DNA of 64,000 nt from Scopulibacillus_A cellulosilyticus (lineage in GTDB: Bacteria; Bacillota; Bacilli; Bacillales; Sporolactobacillaceae). Positions 42,135 to 50,517 of the stretch are shown here, piece by piece. The position numbers and the translations under genes are program-made. Within the stretch, counting starts at the first letter, position 1; every line of letters begins with the position of its first letter. The notes under the pieces are model-generated. The model saw only the letters and a program-made list of their open reading frames with translations, had not been told where the DNA came from and searched no databases. Location of the stretch: positions 1 through 64,000 of the forward strand of contig NZ_JBHTCO010000005.1 of assembly GCF_042665295.1 (NCBI RefSeq), given 5' to 3'.

Positions 42135-42225
42135 AGTGCTCCTGCGCGATGAATTTTCGAAGAGGTTAAACAAAGCTCGTCGCAAATTACAGAGAGGCAA
42201 TTCATGTAGTTGCTTCGCTAACACC
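42135..42225 (+). repeat. Dispersed ~85-nt repeat, copy 2a
   Basis: Begins GTGCTCCTGCGC, contains GCTCGTCGCAAA and ends GTAGTTGCTTC; a second similar unit follows at 42236. It disrupts the two-hairpin element, so it arrived later. Confidence 0.5.
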
Positions 42226-42235
42226 CCGATTTGTT

Positions 42236-42326
42236 GTGCTCCTGCGCCGTAGATTATTCACTTGATGCATCACCAACTTCTCGTCGCAAAGCACAGGAAG
42301 CTTATTCAGGTAGTAGCTTCACTAAC
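42236..42326 (+). repeat. Dispersed ~85-nt repeat, copy 2b
   Basis: Begins GTGCTCCTGCGC, contains GATTATTCA and CTTCTCGTCGCAAAG (both shared with copy 1) and ends GTAGTAGCTTC. It sits ten bases after copy 2a. Confidence 0.55.
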
Positions 42327-42438
42327 CATCAGTAGGGATGAAGAAAACCCCCACTGATAGAAGTTTCACTTTACTGGAAGTAAATAAAGTAGAGTAATCC
42401 GTTCTCTAAACTCATTCATTTATACGGAGGTGTAAGCT

Positions 42439-43569
42439 TTGGATTTAAATGAAGCAGCGAAAAATCCTTACCTATTATTAACGCCGGGTCCCCTCTCAAC
42501 GTCTGCCAGTGTAAAAAAAGTCATGATGAAGGATTGGTGTACATGGGATAATGACTATAATCAGCTCGTTCAGGAAATTAGGCAAAAGCTTGTCCGCCTG
42601 GCAACAAGAGATGCTGACCAGTATACATCCGTTTTAATGCAGGGAAGCGGGACATTCTGTGTTGAAGCGGTCATCGGAACCGTTATTCCTAAGGACGGGA
42701 AATTACTTGTTTTAACAAATGGCGCCTACGGTGAGCGAATCTTAAAAATTGCTCAAACGTTAAAGATAGACAGTGTCCAGCTTGACGGCGGCGAAGTGTC
42801 TCTCCCTGATTTAAACCAATTGGATAAGCTTCTTAAATCAGATCAAAAGATTACACATGTCGCCGTCGTTCATTGTGAGACGACGACAGGCATGTTAAAT
42901 CCAATTAAGGATATTGGTGAAATCGTAAAAAGACATAATAAAACTTATATTGTTGATGCAATGAGCAGTTTCGGAGGAATTGAAATAGATGCAGGTGAAC
43001 TGGGCATTGATTATATGATCAGCAGTGCTAATAAATGTATTCAAGGGGTTCCTGGGTTTGGATTTGTCATTGCTAAAATTGATAAAATTAAGCACTGCAA
43101 CGGCCAAGCACGGTCGTTATCCTTAGATCTTTATGATCAATGGCGGACAATGGAAGAAAATAACGGGAAATGGCGGTACACCTCTCCGACTCATACAGTA
43201 CGGGCTTTTTATCAAGCCATGCTTGAGCTTGACCAGGAAGGCGGGGTAAAAGAACGCTATAAACGTTATCATACAAATCAACGAACCCTTGTAAAAGGGA
43301 TGAGAAAATTAGGTTTTCAAACTTTACTGGCAGATAAGTTTCAGTCGCCGATTATAACGGCCTTTTATTATCCGGAAAATGAAAAATTTGATTTTCAAAC
43401 TTTTTATGATCAACTCAAAAATAAAAGATTTGTGATCTATCCAGGGAAAGTTACCGAAGCAAAAACTTTTAGAATTGGAAATATTGGCGAGGTTACACCT
43501 GATGATATATCCAAGCTGTTAGCGGCTATTAAGGAAAGTATGTACTGGGTAAACTATCAAACTCAATAA
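42439..43569 (+). CDS. phnW: 2-aminoethylphosphonate:pyruvate aminotransferase
   Basis: 376 residues, a class V PLP aminotransferase with LLTPGPLSTSASVKKVMM at the start and the PLP lysine Lys199 in SSANKCIQGVPGFGF. These are PhnW signatures. It transfers the amino group of 2-aminoethylphosphonate to pyruvate, giving phosphonoacetaldehyde (the PhnX substrate) and alanine. The TTG start follows ACGGAGGTG. It lies about 360 bases after the BMC-P gene; the gap is filled by repeats, so it was probably part of the same operon. A related aminotransferase specificity cannot be fully excluded, but PhnX in the locus supports the call. Confidence 0.93.
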   Translation: MDLNEAAKNPYLLLTPGPLSTSASVKKVMMKDWCTWDNDYNQLVQEIRQKLVRLATRDADQYTSVLMQGSGTFCVEAVIGTVIPKDGKLLVLTNGAYGERILKIAQTLKIDSVQLDGGEVSLPDLNQLDKLLKSDQKITHVAVVHCETTTGMLNPIKDIGEIVKRHNKTYIVDAMSSFGGIEIDAGELGIDYMISSANKCIQGVPGFGFVIAKIDKIKHCNGQARSLSLDLYDQWRTMEENNGKWRYTSPTHTVRAFYQAMLELDQEGGVKERYKRYHTNQRTLVKGMRKLGFQTLLADKFQSPIITAFYYPENEKFDFQTFYDQLKNKRFVIYPGKVTEAKTFRIGNIGEVTPDDISKLLAAIKESMYWVNYQTQ

Positions 43570-43740
43570 ACGTTTTATTAGCGAGGGAACGAGGAATTTG
43601 GTTTAAATTTAATAAGGCTGCAAGTTCTAGGGGTAATGCACAAGTCTCTTCACGCCAGCTATGAAATGTTTTTGCGAAAGAAGAATTGCCGCATCTGCCC
43701 TTAGAACTCACTTCTTTATTTTTAAATAAATTAAGCAAAA

Positions 43741-43755
43741 ATGTAAGCGGTTTCT
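43741..43755 (+). promoter_or_regulatory. Catabolite-responsive element (cre) candidate
   Basis: ATGTAAGCGGTTTCT matches the published CcpA consensus WTGNAANCGNWNNCW at every defined position. It lies 54 bases upstream of the permease gene, so carbon catabolite repression is likely. Confidence 0.6.
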
Positions 43756-43808
43756 ATGCAGGGTTGATTATCCTGTCAACAGGCCATGAGAAAATAAGGA
43801 GGGCAAGT

Positions 43809-45203
43809 ATGAGTAAACCAACAGCTTTAAAAAAAGGTCTGAAAATGAGACATATGACCATGATTTCCATAGGCGGAACAATAGGAGCGGGTTTATTTGT
43901 AGGCAGCGGCGCGGTTATAGCTGCTGCGGGGCCATCGTCTATTTTGTCTTATTTACTTGCGGGCATATTAGTCGTGTTTATTATGCGTATGCTGGGCGAA
44001 ATGGCGGTTGCCCGTCCAGCCCTTGGGTCATTTGCACAGTACGCCAGAGAGGCTTTGGGGGATTGGGCGGGGTTTACGGTTGGATGGCTGTATTGGTATT
44101 TTTGGGTTATTGTTGTTTCAGTGGAAGCAACCGCAGGTGCAGGCATATTAAGGTCCTGGTTTTTACCTCATATCCCGTTGTGGATTTTAAGCTTAATTCT
44201 AATGGTTCTGTTGACGCTGACTAATCTTATATCGGTCCGTTCTTACGGGGAATTTGAATATTGGTTTGCTTCAATTAAGGTCATTGCAATATCTTTATTT
44301 TTAATTGTAGGTTTTTTATACATTTTCGGTTTTTGGAAGGGCGCTCACCTGAGTTTTCATAACTTAGCAGCACATGACGGTTTTTTACCGCATGGATCAA
44401 GCGCAATGTTTGGTGCAATCATTACGGCTGTGTCTGCGTTTATCGGTGCAGAAATTGCAACGATTGCAGCTGCTGAGTCAAATGAACCGGAGAGGTCAGT
44501 GGCGAAAGCAACAAGTTCCGTTATCTGGCGGGTTTTAATATTTTATGTAGGGTCTGTATTTGTTGTTGTGACAATTGTACCTTGGAACAACACACAAATT
44601 CTTAAAAGCCCTTATGTCAGCGTTATGCAGGCGCTTCATATTCCCGGGATAAGTTCGATTATGGATTTGATAGTTCTTGTTGCTGTTCTTTCGTGTTTAA
44701 ACTCGGGTTTATACACAAGTTCAAGGATGTTGTTTGCTTTAGCTAATAAGGGCGAGGCACCAAAATGGTTCCTTAAAGTTAATCAAAGAGGCGTACCGGT
44801 AAAGGCTGTTCTATTTTGTACGGTTGTCGGTTTTTTGTCGATCATTGTAAGTTATACTTCGCCAGACAAAGTATTCCAGTTTCTGCTTAATTCATCAGGG
44901 GCTGTCGGATTGTTTATTTATCTATTAATTGCTATGTCGCAACTAAGGATGCGCAGAAAATTAGAACAAACTGAACCTGAAATTCTAACACTGAAAATGT
45001 GGACCTATCCGTACTTAACAATTATTTGTATTTTGGCGATGGCTGCTGTCTTAGTATCAATGGCATTTATGGCGGATTACCGTTCGCAACTAATTCTTAG
45101 CCTGGTCAGCCTCATCGTTCTATTTATCATTTACTTAATCCGAGCCAAAGTTATTAGAAATAAACAGGTGAACTTGCATAAAATTGATCAAGGTGTTGAT
45201 TAA
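43809..45203 (+). CDS. APC-family amino acid permease
   Basis: 464 residues with about 12 membrane spans and the N-terminal APC motif MISIGGTIGAGLFVGSG (about 17-33), as in GABA, alanine and proline permeases. It probably moves an amino acid. In this locus it could take up 2-aminoethylphosphonate or export the alanine formed by PhnW; both are inferences. ATG 43809 with AAGGAGGGC is the start, not the in-frame codon at 43686. A cre site lies upstream. Confidence 0.88.
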   Translation: MSKPTALKKGLKMRHMTMISIGGTIGAGLFVGSGAVIAAAGPSSILSYLLAGILVVFIMRMLGEMAVARPALGSFAQYAREALGDWAGFTVGWLYWYFWVIVVSVEATAGAGILRSWFLPHIPLWILSLILMVLLTLTNLISVRSYGEFEYWFASIKVIAISLFLIVGFLYIFGFWKGAHLSFHNLAAHDGFLPHGSSAMFGAIITAVSAFIGAEIATIAAAESNEPERSVAKATSSVIWRVLIFYVGSVFVVVTIVPWNNTQILKSPYVSVMQALHIPGISSIMDLIVLVAVLSCLNSGLYTSSRMLFALANKGEAPKWFLKVNQRGVPVKAVLFCTVVGFLSIIVSYTSPDKVFQFLLNSSGAVGLFIYLLIAMSQLRMRRKLEQTEPEILTLKMWTYPYLTIICILAMAAVLVSMAFMADYRSQLILSLVSLIVLFIIYLIRAKVIRNKQVNLHKIDQGVD

Positions 45204-45261
45204 TCTTATGCGGCTCTTCGGCTTTTAATTGAGCGCATAATAGACGTTTAAGAGGTGAGTC

Positions 45262-45945
45262 ATGGGTTTAGAAGTAGTTATACTGAGACTTGGGCTGGCA
45301 GCTGTTTTGGGTTTGATTATTGGGCTTGAGCGAGAATTAAAACAAAAGCCTTTAGGCTTAAAAACATGTATTATCATCTCCGTTTCCAGCGGTCTTTTAA
45401 CCATTGTATCCATTGAAGCATCTTTGCAATTTAGTGAAGAAACAAAAAATATGAGGACGGATCCAATGCGTTTGGCTGCACAAATTGTTAGCGGGATTGG
45501 CTTCCTTGGGGCTGGCGCCATTTTAAGAAGGGGAGTATTAGGGGTTTCCGGATTAACGACAGCTGCTATTATTTGGGGAGCTTCAGGTCTTGGAATTGCT
45601 GCCGGTGCGGGTTTTTATGCTGAGGCCGCTACGGGCGCTATAATTATATTATTTACCCTGAAAATCTTACCTTTCCTTATATCCCGTTTTGGACCTAAGA
45701 AACTCCTTCATCAAGAATTGAAAGTATCAATATTGATTGCTGAAAGTGATAAATTAACAGGTATTATAAGCGAGTTGAAAGACAATCAAATAAAGGTGAA
45801 AAATTTACGGATCAAAGACTTACCTGAAGAAAAATTTCAATTAGACTTGCGCCTTATGACATTTGATAAATTTTATACGACTGATGTTTATTTTCTTTTA
45901 CGGAATATTGACGGTGTAAAGAGTGTGGAGATTGAAACCTTTTAA
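45262..45945 (+). CDS. MgtC/SapB family membrane protein, paralogue 2
   Basis: 227 residues with four N-terminal membrane spans, LGLIIGLEREL (about 16-26), IVSGIGFLGAGAI (about 74-86) and a C-terminal soluble domain. It is a paralogue of the protein encoded at 33945-34607. The two lie on opposite sides of the BMC locus and point outwards. The start ATG follows AGAGGTG. Role unknown; phosphate or magnesium homeostasis is possible. Confidence 0.88.
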   Translation: MGLEVVILRLGLAAVLGLIIGLERELKQKPLGLKTCIIISVSSGLLTIVSIEASLQFSEETKNMRTDPMRLAAQIVSGIGFLGAGAILRRGVLGVSGLTTAAIIWGASGLGIAAGAGFYAEAATGAIIILFTLKILPFLISRFGPKKLLHQELKVSILIAESDKLTGIISELKDNQIKVKNLRIKDLPEEKFQLDLRLMTFDKFYTTDVYFLLRNIDGVKSVEIETF

Positions 45946-46075
45946 TCTTCGATCAGTAAAAACATAAAGGTCAATACTTAATTCAGCTAACTTCTATTTA
46001 ACATTTTTTGAATATTTAAACATCTATGGAGTTGTGTCTCAAATCAATGCAGATGATCATTACAAAATCTTTACA

Positions 46076-46090
46076 TGGTCTTTATGACCA
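46076..46090 (+). promoter_or_regulatory. Palindromic operator candidate upstream of the MHS transporter
   Basis: TGGTC-TTTAT-GACCA is an exact 5-bp inverted repeat with a 5-bp spacer, resembling TGGTCTAGACCA-like sites bound by HutC/PhnF-type GntR regulators. It lies 96 bases upstream of the transporter start. The rest of the 45946-46185 gap is AT-rich with nothing recognisable. Confidence 0.35.
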
Positions 46091-46185
46091 ATTAATCATT
46101 ATTATTTAGTCTTATATGTGTACGAAAGTAATATACAGAACCTGTTTTTTAAAAACTTTTATGACCTATTTAAAGGAGGTAAACA

Positions 46186-47520
46186 ATGGAGAATCTGCGG
46201 CAGTCTAAAGGTTACCGGACAAGAGTATTAATTGGAAGCTTAGTGGGCGGTACATTGGAATATTATGATTATGAACTGTATGGGATATTGGCCTCGTTAG
46301 TTTTCGGTCAATTATTCTTTCCATCATTTAATCCGGTTATTGGGCGGTTACTCGCATTTGCATCGTTTGGTCTGACATTTTTCCTCCGTCCGGTAGGAGG
46401 TATTGTGTTTAGCCATCTTGGAGATAAAATCGGCAGAAAGAATACGCTTGTCATGACAATAACGATTATGGGTATTTCAAGTTTATGTATCGGTTTACTG
46501 CCAACCTATCAAACGATTGGCGTTTGGGCACCCATTCTTCTTGTATTTTTAAGATTAGTGCAGGGCTTTGCGCTTGGCGGAGAATGGGGCGGGTCAATGC
46601 TATTGTCAATTGAAAACTCTGAGAAAAAGAAACGCGGATTTTATGGCAGCGTACCGATGATGGGTGCAGCTATCGGTTTGTTATTAGGGCTTATTATTGT
46701 CTCAATCATGCAAGCGTTGATGGCTCATCAATTCTTGGTATGGGGTTGGCGAATCCCGTTTATTATCAGTTTTGTGCTTACTATTTTTGGACTTTGGGTC
46801 AGAAACGGACTTGAAGAAACTATGGAATTTCAAGAAACTAAGAAGAAAGGTCATACAGTTAAGATTCCGATAGCTAATGTTGTCCGTTACCAATGGAAAT
46901 CAGTCTTAATGGCGATCGGCATCAAAATTATAGAAGCAGCCCCATACTACATTTTTGCAACGTTCGCCGTTTCATACGCTTCCAATTATCTTCATATGAA
47001 GGAAGGTCCAGTGTTAAATTCCGTTACAGTCGGTACCTTATTCTCTGTTATTGCAATCCCTATTTTCGGAATATTATGTAATAAAGTCGGGCCAAAAGTG
47101 CTGTTTGTAATAGGAAGTATTCTAACTATTCTATTTGCCTACCCTTATTTTTACATTATGGGTACCAGAACAGTTTTAGGAGTTGCTGTTGCGACCATTA
47201 TAGGCATGGTTCTTTGGGCTATGATTACTTCCGTATTGGGAACTTTACTCACCGATTTATTTCACACCAATGTGCGTTATACCGGAATATCAGTTGGCTA
47301 CCAAATTGGAACAGCTCTTGCTGGGGGAACGGCTCCGATGATTGCTACAGCATTAATTGAAGCTTTTCACGGTTCATGGGTTCCTGTAGCATGGTATATT
47401 ATTATCGTTGCAGCTATTTCGCTGTTGTCCATATTAATCATCCATTTAACTCAATCAAAAGGCACAAAACAAGCGTATGAGCCGGATGAGACAACAACTA
47501 AAACGCCGCTTGAACATTAA
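46186..47520 (+). CDS. MFS transporter, metabolite:H+ symporter (MHS) family
   Basis: 444 residues, 12 membrane spans. GTLEYYDYELYG (about 18-29) and SHLGDKIGRKNTL (about 76-88, the MFS signature loop) are typical of the MHS family (citrate, alpha-ketoglutarate, proline/betaine and shikimate transporters). It may import a substrate for the neighbouring locus, such as 2-aminoethylphosphonate or an organic acid, but this cannot be deduced. The start follows AAAGGAGG. A terminator follows. Confidence 0.85.
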   Translation: MENLRQSKGYRTRVLIGSLVGGTLEYYDYELYGILASLVFGQLFFPSFNPVIGRLLAFASFGLTFFLRPVGGIVFSHLGDKIGRKNTLVMTITIMGISSLCIGLLPTYQTIGVWAPILLVFLRLVQGFALGGEWGGSMLLSIENSEKKKRGFYGSVPMMGAAIGLLLGLIIVSIMQALMAHQFLVWGWRIPFIISFVLTIFGLWVRNGLEETMEFQETKKKGHTVKIPIANVVRYQWKSVLMAIGIKIIEAAPYYIFATFAVSYASNYLHMKEGPVLNSVTVGTLFSVIAIPIFGILCNKVGPKVLFVIGSILTILFAYPYFYIMGTRTVLGVAVATIIGMVLWAMITSVLGTLLTDLFHTNVRYTGISVGYQIGTALAGGTAPMIATALIEAFHGSWVPVAWYIIIVAAISLLSILIIHLTQSKGTKQAYEPDETTTKTPLEH

Positions 47521-47544
47521 ATAAGGACGGAATAAGGATATTTT

Positions 47545-47577
47545 CCCCAATACCAATCATATTGGGGTTTTCCTTTT
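47545..47577 (+). terminator. Terminator after the MHS transporter
   Basis: CCCCAATA (47545-47552) and TATTGGGG (47560-47567), followed by TTTTCCTTTTT. Confidence 0.8.
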
Positions 47578-47763
47578 TACCATTATAATTTAATTGATGT
47601 CAAAATGTCAATACATTATGATAATATTAAATTATTAGATTTAAAGGCTGTTAATTTAGAATATACGCTTTATCTGCCATCTCTTGACAATTATTCTGAA
47701 AAGGTGTATCCAATTGATATAGCAGGGCTTGAGCGCAGGCAGCGGCGAAAAGGGGGAAAAAAC

Positions 47764-48555
47764 ATGTCCTTGGTTGGCGAAGAACGAAAAAGATATATTT
47801 TAAAGGTTCTGGATGAAAAAGGAAAGGTTAAAGTAAATGATTTGGCAAAAGAATTGAATGTATCAACAGAAACGATCCGGCAATATTTAGAACAAATGGA
47901 TAAAAAAAATCTATTAAAAAAAGTTTACGGGGGTGCTATAAAAGTTTCTACGGACCGGATTGAACCCTCCCAATATATACGGGAAAACGTTAATTCCGAA
48001 GAAAAAAGAAAAATTGGAAAAGCAGCCGCCGATCTCGTTCAGGATAATGAGGTCATTATCGTTGATGAAGGCAGTACGACTTTGCAGATGATTAAATATT
48101 TATCAAAGAAGAAGGATATTACGCTCGTAACAAATTCAGTTGCCGCTTTAACTTTACTTATTGATTTTGAAATGAAAGGATTGTTCCATGGTAAAATTAA
48201 CTTCATCGGCGGTGAAGTAGATTCGAAAAATTTGCGTGTTTCCGGCTTAATTGCAGAGCAATTTATTCAAAATTTCTATGCTGATAAGCTTTTTCTTTCC
48301 ACTGAAGGCGTAACGAAGGATCATGGTTTTACAAGCTATAATTCCAATAAAGCGCTGCTGTCAAGAAAGTTTATGGACTGTGCCAAAGAAACGATCGTCC
48401 TCGTCGACCACTCGAAATTCGGCGCAAGAAGATATTATAAGATTGCAGATATTAAAGAAGTCGATAAAATCATTTCCGATCAGCTGCCGCCTCATGATTG
48501 GGAAGGGATTTTGGCTGAAAAAAATGTAGAATGGATAGTTGGCAAAGAAGCTTAG
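47764..48555 (+). CDS. DeoR-family transcriptional regulator
   Basis: About 263 residues. An N-terminal HTH (about 6-60; VNDLAKELNVSTETIRQYLEQM) is followed by a DeoR C-terminal sugar-phosphate isomerase-like domain with DEGSTTLQ and the C-terminal DHSKFG. ATG 47764 has AAGGGGG upstream; the longer frame from 47605 lacks a good start. DeoR proteins sense phosphorylated metabolites. Its target is unknown; the position suggests the preceding transporter or the BMC locus. Confidence 0.85.
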   Translation: MSLVGEERKRYILKVLDEKGKVKVNDLAKELNVSTETIRQYLEQMDKKNLLKKVYGGAIKVSTDRIEPSQYIRENVNSEEKRKIGKAAADLVQDNEVIIVDEGSTTLQMIKYLSKKKDITLVTNSVAALTLLIDFEMKGLFHGKINFIGGEVDSKNLRVSGLIAEQFIQNFYADKLFLSTEGVTKDHGFTSYNSNKALLSRKFMDCAKETIVLVDHSKFGARRYYKIADIKEVDKIISDQLPPHDWEGILAEKNVEWIVGKEA

Positions 48556-48567
48556 TCAGGAAATAAG

Positions 48568-48594
48568 ACCCCATAGCAGATATTTGCTATGGGT
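48568..48594 (+). terminator. Hairpin after the deoR gene
   Basis: ACCCCATAGCA (48568-48578) pairs with TGCTATGGGT (48585-48594). No T-run follows, so it is a weak terminator candidate. The rest of 48595-48829 holds nothing recognisable. Confidence 0.45.
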
Positions 48595-48829
48595 TAAATG
48601 ATGATTCTATTTTAAGAAGTGTCAATGGCAATTCTTTTCAACAAAATCTCCTCTGTCAATCTTTAGTGCCTTATAACTGCTCGCCAAAGGTATTATATCA
48701 TTTGCCGGTTAAAAATCTTTAATAACAACTCAACATTACTTCAATTGCTATTCTTGTTTTTAAACTTTTTTCGAAGTAACATAAATATAAAGAGATGGCA
48801 AAAATGTTAGTAAAGCCGAGGAGACCAAT

Positions 48830-49060
48830 ATGTATTTAACGATAAAAGAAACAGCCGAATATTTAGCTCTGCCCGAATCATATGTTGCTGCGTTAATTCG
48901 AGAAAAGCGGATTAGGGCTGTATCAGATGGGGAGCAGTATCTCATTAATAAGGAACAGTTTAATCAGCACTTTGAGCAGCTGGAAAAGGCTAAGCAGCTC
49001 TTAGAAATATGGCGTAATGAGCCGATCCCGGAGGATTATGATGTCAAAGATGAAGATTGA
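48830..49060 (+). CDS. Excisionase/MerR-type helix-turn-helix protein
   Basis: 76 residues. The N-terminal half, MYLTIKETAEYLALPESYVAALIREKRIRAV, is a winged HTH of the excisionase-like family, followed by an acidic helical tail. Such proteins bind DNA in recombination or regulation. No integrase is nearby. The start has GAGGAGA-type purines upstream (about 48819). The 3' end overlaps the next small frame by 20 bases. Confidence 0.65.
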   Translation: MYLTIKETAEYLALPESYVAALIREKRIRAVSDGEQYLINKEQFNQHFEQLEKAKQLLEIWRNEPIPEDYDVKDED

Positions 49061-49190
49061 TCATAACACCCTGAAAAATAATATGAAAATAAAGTCTCTG
49101 CAACAAAAATTGAAATCAGCCAAATCAACAAAGGAAATGGAAGAGCTTCTGAAAAAGATTGATGATTTGAGGGAAAAGAACAAGCATTAA
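49041..49190 (+). CDS. Small lysine-rich protein, hypothetical
   Basis: 49 residues, highly charged (MSKMKIDHNTLKNNMKIKSL, then heptad-like LLKKIDDLREKNKH), probably a short helix or coiled coil. GGAGG lies six bases before the ATG at 49041, and it overlaps the HTH gene by 20 bases, so the pair looks translationally coupled. No homology is recognised. A hairpin AGGCGGGT/ACCCGCCT follows at 49232-49252 without a T-run. Confidence 0.5.
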   Translation: MSKMKIDHNTLKNNMKIKSLQQKLKSAKSTKEMEELLKKIDDLREKNKH

Positions 49191-49296
49191 TGAAACACCT
49201 TGTTTTGTTGATTGTTAAGATAATAACGAAGAGGCGGGTTATAGACCCGCCTGAAAGGGCACCCTTTATTTTCGTCACAAAGACTAATTGTTTCCC

Positions 49297-50373
49297 TTAG
49301 TCATTCTTCTTCCGATTAATTTTATCCATGACCTCCGCTAAATCATCAGGCTTATGAAACTCAATCGGAGAAAAACCTTTTTCAAAGGAAATAGACTCGG
49401 CTTCAATTAGCAGTACATAGCGGCCGTTTGATTTTGCCAAATGAATGCTCTCGCCGAAATCTGAAAGCAATCCCTTAAGAAAGATATGGTCTAACTTTAG
49501 CTTTAGCTCCAAATCAGGCGTATGTTCTACAATTTGACCCGCAGCTTCTACGACTTGCTCCGTACTGAATCGCTCTTGCAGCTCCCGTTTCGGACTGGTT
49601 GCCCACGTCTCCATCGCAGTTTCAAGCTGTTCACGCTCTTCACTGTCTTCTTCATATGTTTCGACAATATGTTCGCGCACCATATCCATTACTTGTGTTT
49701 TCACAATTTCAGGCATCGATTTTTCAAACTGGACAAATTTAAGGAAATCCTCAAAATAGCGGGCGTGGGAAGCTTGATGTATTTTTAGCTCGCCTTCCTC
49801 AACCATGCCTTCTTCAGGCATGTATGGATACTGAATTGATTTCATGTTTTTCGTGGTAATGGCCATTTCTAAATTACGGATAAGGGACGTCTCGTCTGCG
49901 ATCGAGGCAACTTTCGGTTCAAAATCACATTTCATAATAAAAACAAACGGGTCATCAAAATATTTCCGCAGTTTTGCTGAAGCAACTAGAAAGACACCGC
50001 CGCGTACTGCGCTTGTATCGATATAAGCTGAAACGAATTGTTCGCTTATTTCCTTAAAGTCATCTTTATTATCTACAAACCGCGCACGATGAAATAGGTT
50101 ATAGTTTGGGTTCGTATCCAAGGCGTGTCCGGGCTCTACGATAAACTGACCAATCTTTGTCGGCACTTGCTCAGACTTAGGATGACGTTCGACCTTTCGT
50201 TTGACGATCTTTGTGAGTTCACCGTCTAAAAAGTCTTTTAGAGGACTGTTTTCATAGCTTTCCGTATCTAACGTTTGAAAATGCTTGCTGTACTTGTTTA
50301 CTTGTTCACCTTGACCGTCTACATGGACGACGTAAAAAGATAGAAATTTTATAACAAAATCCATTATGCTCAC
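49297..50373 (-). CDS. DUF3900-like protein, conserved in Bacillales
   Basis: 358 residues, soluble, acidic, without membrane spans. Segments such as KIVKRKVERHPKSEQVPTKI (about 54-73) and FIVEPGHALDTNPNYNLFHR resemble the DUF3900 family, known from Bacillus genomes but uncharacterised; the family name is from memory. The C-terminus carries YVLLIEAESISFEKGFSP. It stands alone on the minus strand. Start codon ATG with AAGGTGAGC upstream. Confidence 0.6.
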   Translation of the reverse strand: MSIMDFVIKFLSFYVVHVDGQGEQVNKYSKHFQTLDTESYENSPLKDFLDGELTKIVKRKVERHPKSEQVPTKIGQFIVEPGHALDTNPNYNLFHRARFVDNKDDFKEISEQFVSAYIDTSAVRGGVFLVASAKLRKYFDDPFVFIMKCDFEPKVASIADETSLIRNLEMAITTKNMKSIQYPYMPEEGMVEEGELKIHQASHARYFEDFLKFVQFEKSMPEIVKTQVMDMVREHIVETYEEDSEEREQLETAMETWATSPKRELQERFSTEQVVEAAGQIVEHTPDLELKLKLDHIFLKGLLSDFGESIHLAKSNGRYVLLIEAESISFEKGFSPIEFHKPDDLAEVMDKINRKKND

Positions 50374-50517
50374 CTTGTTTCATATCATTAACTCTATCAG
50401 TATAGAAAGTGAAACAGTATTCGTCAATTTAAAATAACAGGAAGGTTATCAAATTGGTTAATAGAATAACAAATGACAAGACGAATTCATAAGGTTGAAG
50501 GAAGAGGTGGGCACCCC

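Larger units (their letters stand above)
42060..42374 (+). repeat. Two-hairpin repeat element, copy B, carrying two nested 85-nt repeats
   Basis: The ends match copy A at 27034-27186: CCCGGTGCAA(C/G)CGTCCGTAA and the AAACTTGAGTTTAA region at the left, CATCAGT...ACTGAT...AAGTTTCACTTTA at the right. The middle is interrupted twice: 42135-42225 and 42236-42326 are copies of another repeat. It separates the BMC-P gene from phnW and has no coding potential. Confidence 0.65.

Noticed and set aside
42120..42330. CRISPR-like array from two adjacent repeats
   Set aside because: Only two imperfect units of about 90 nt without spacers of constant length and no cas genes. They are dispersed repeats with relatives at 1.4 and 62.8 kb.
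47605..47763. N-terminal extension of the DeoR regulator
   Set aside because: The extra 53 residues have no HTH similarity, and the ATG at 47764 has a clear AAGGGGG ribosome binding site and gives the family length.
48830..49190. Prophage or integrative element suggested by the excisionase-like gene
   Set aside because: No integrase, phage gene or attachment site is seen nearby, so the HTH protein is annotated only as a small DNA-binding protein.
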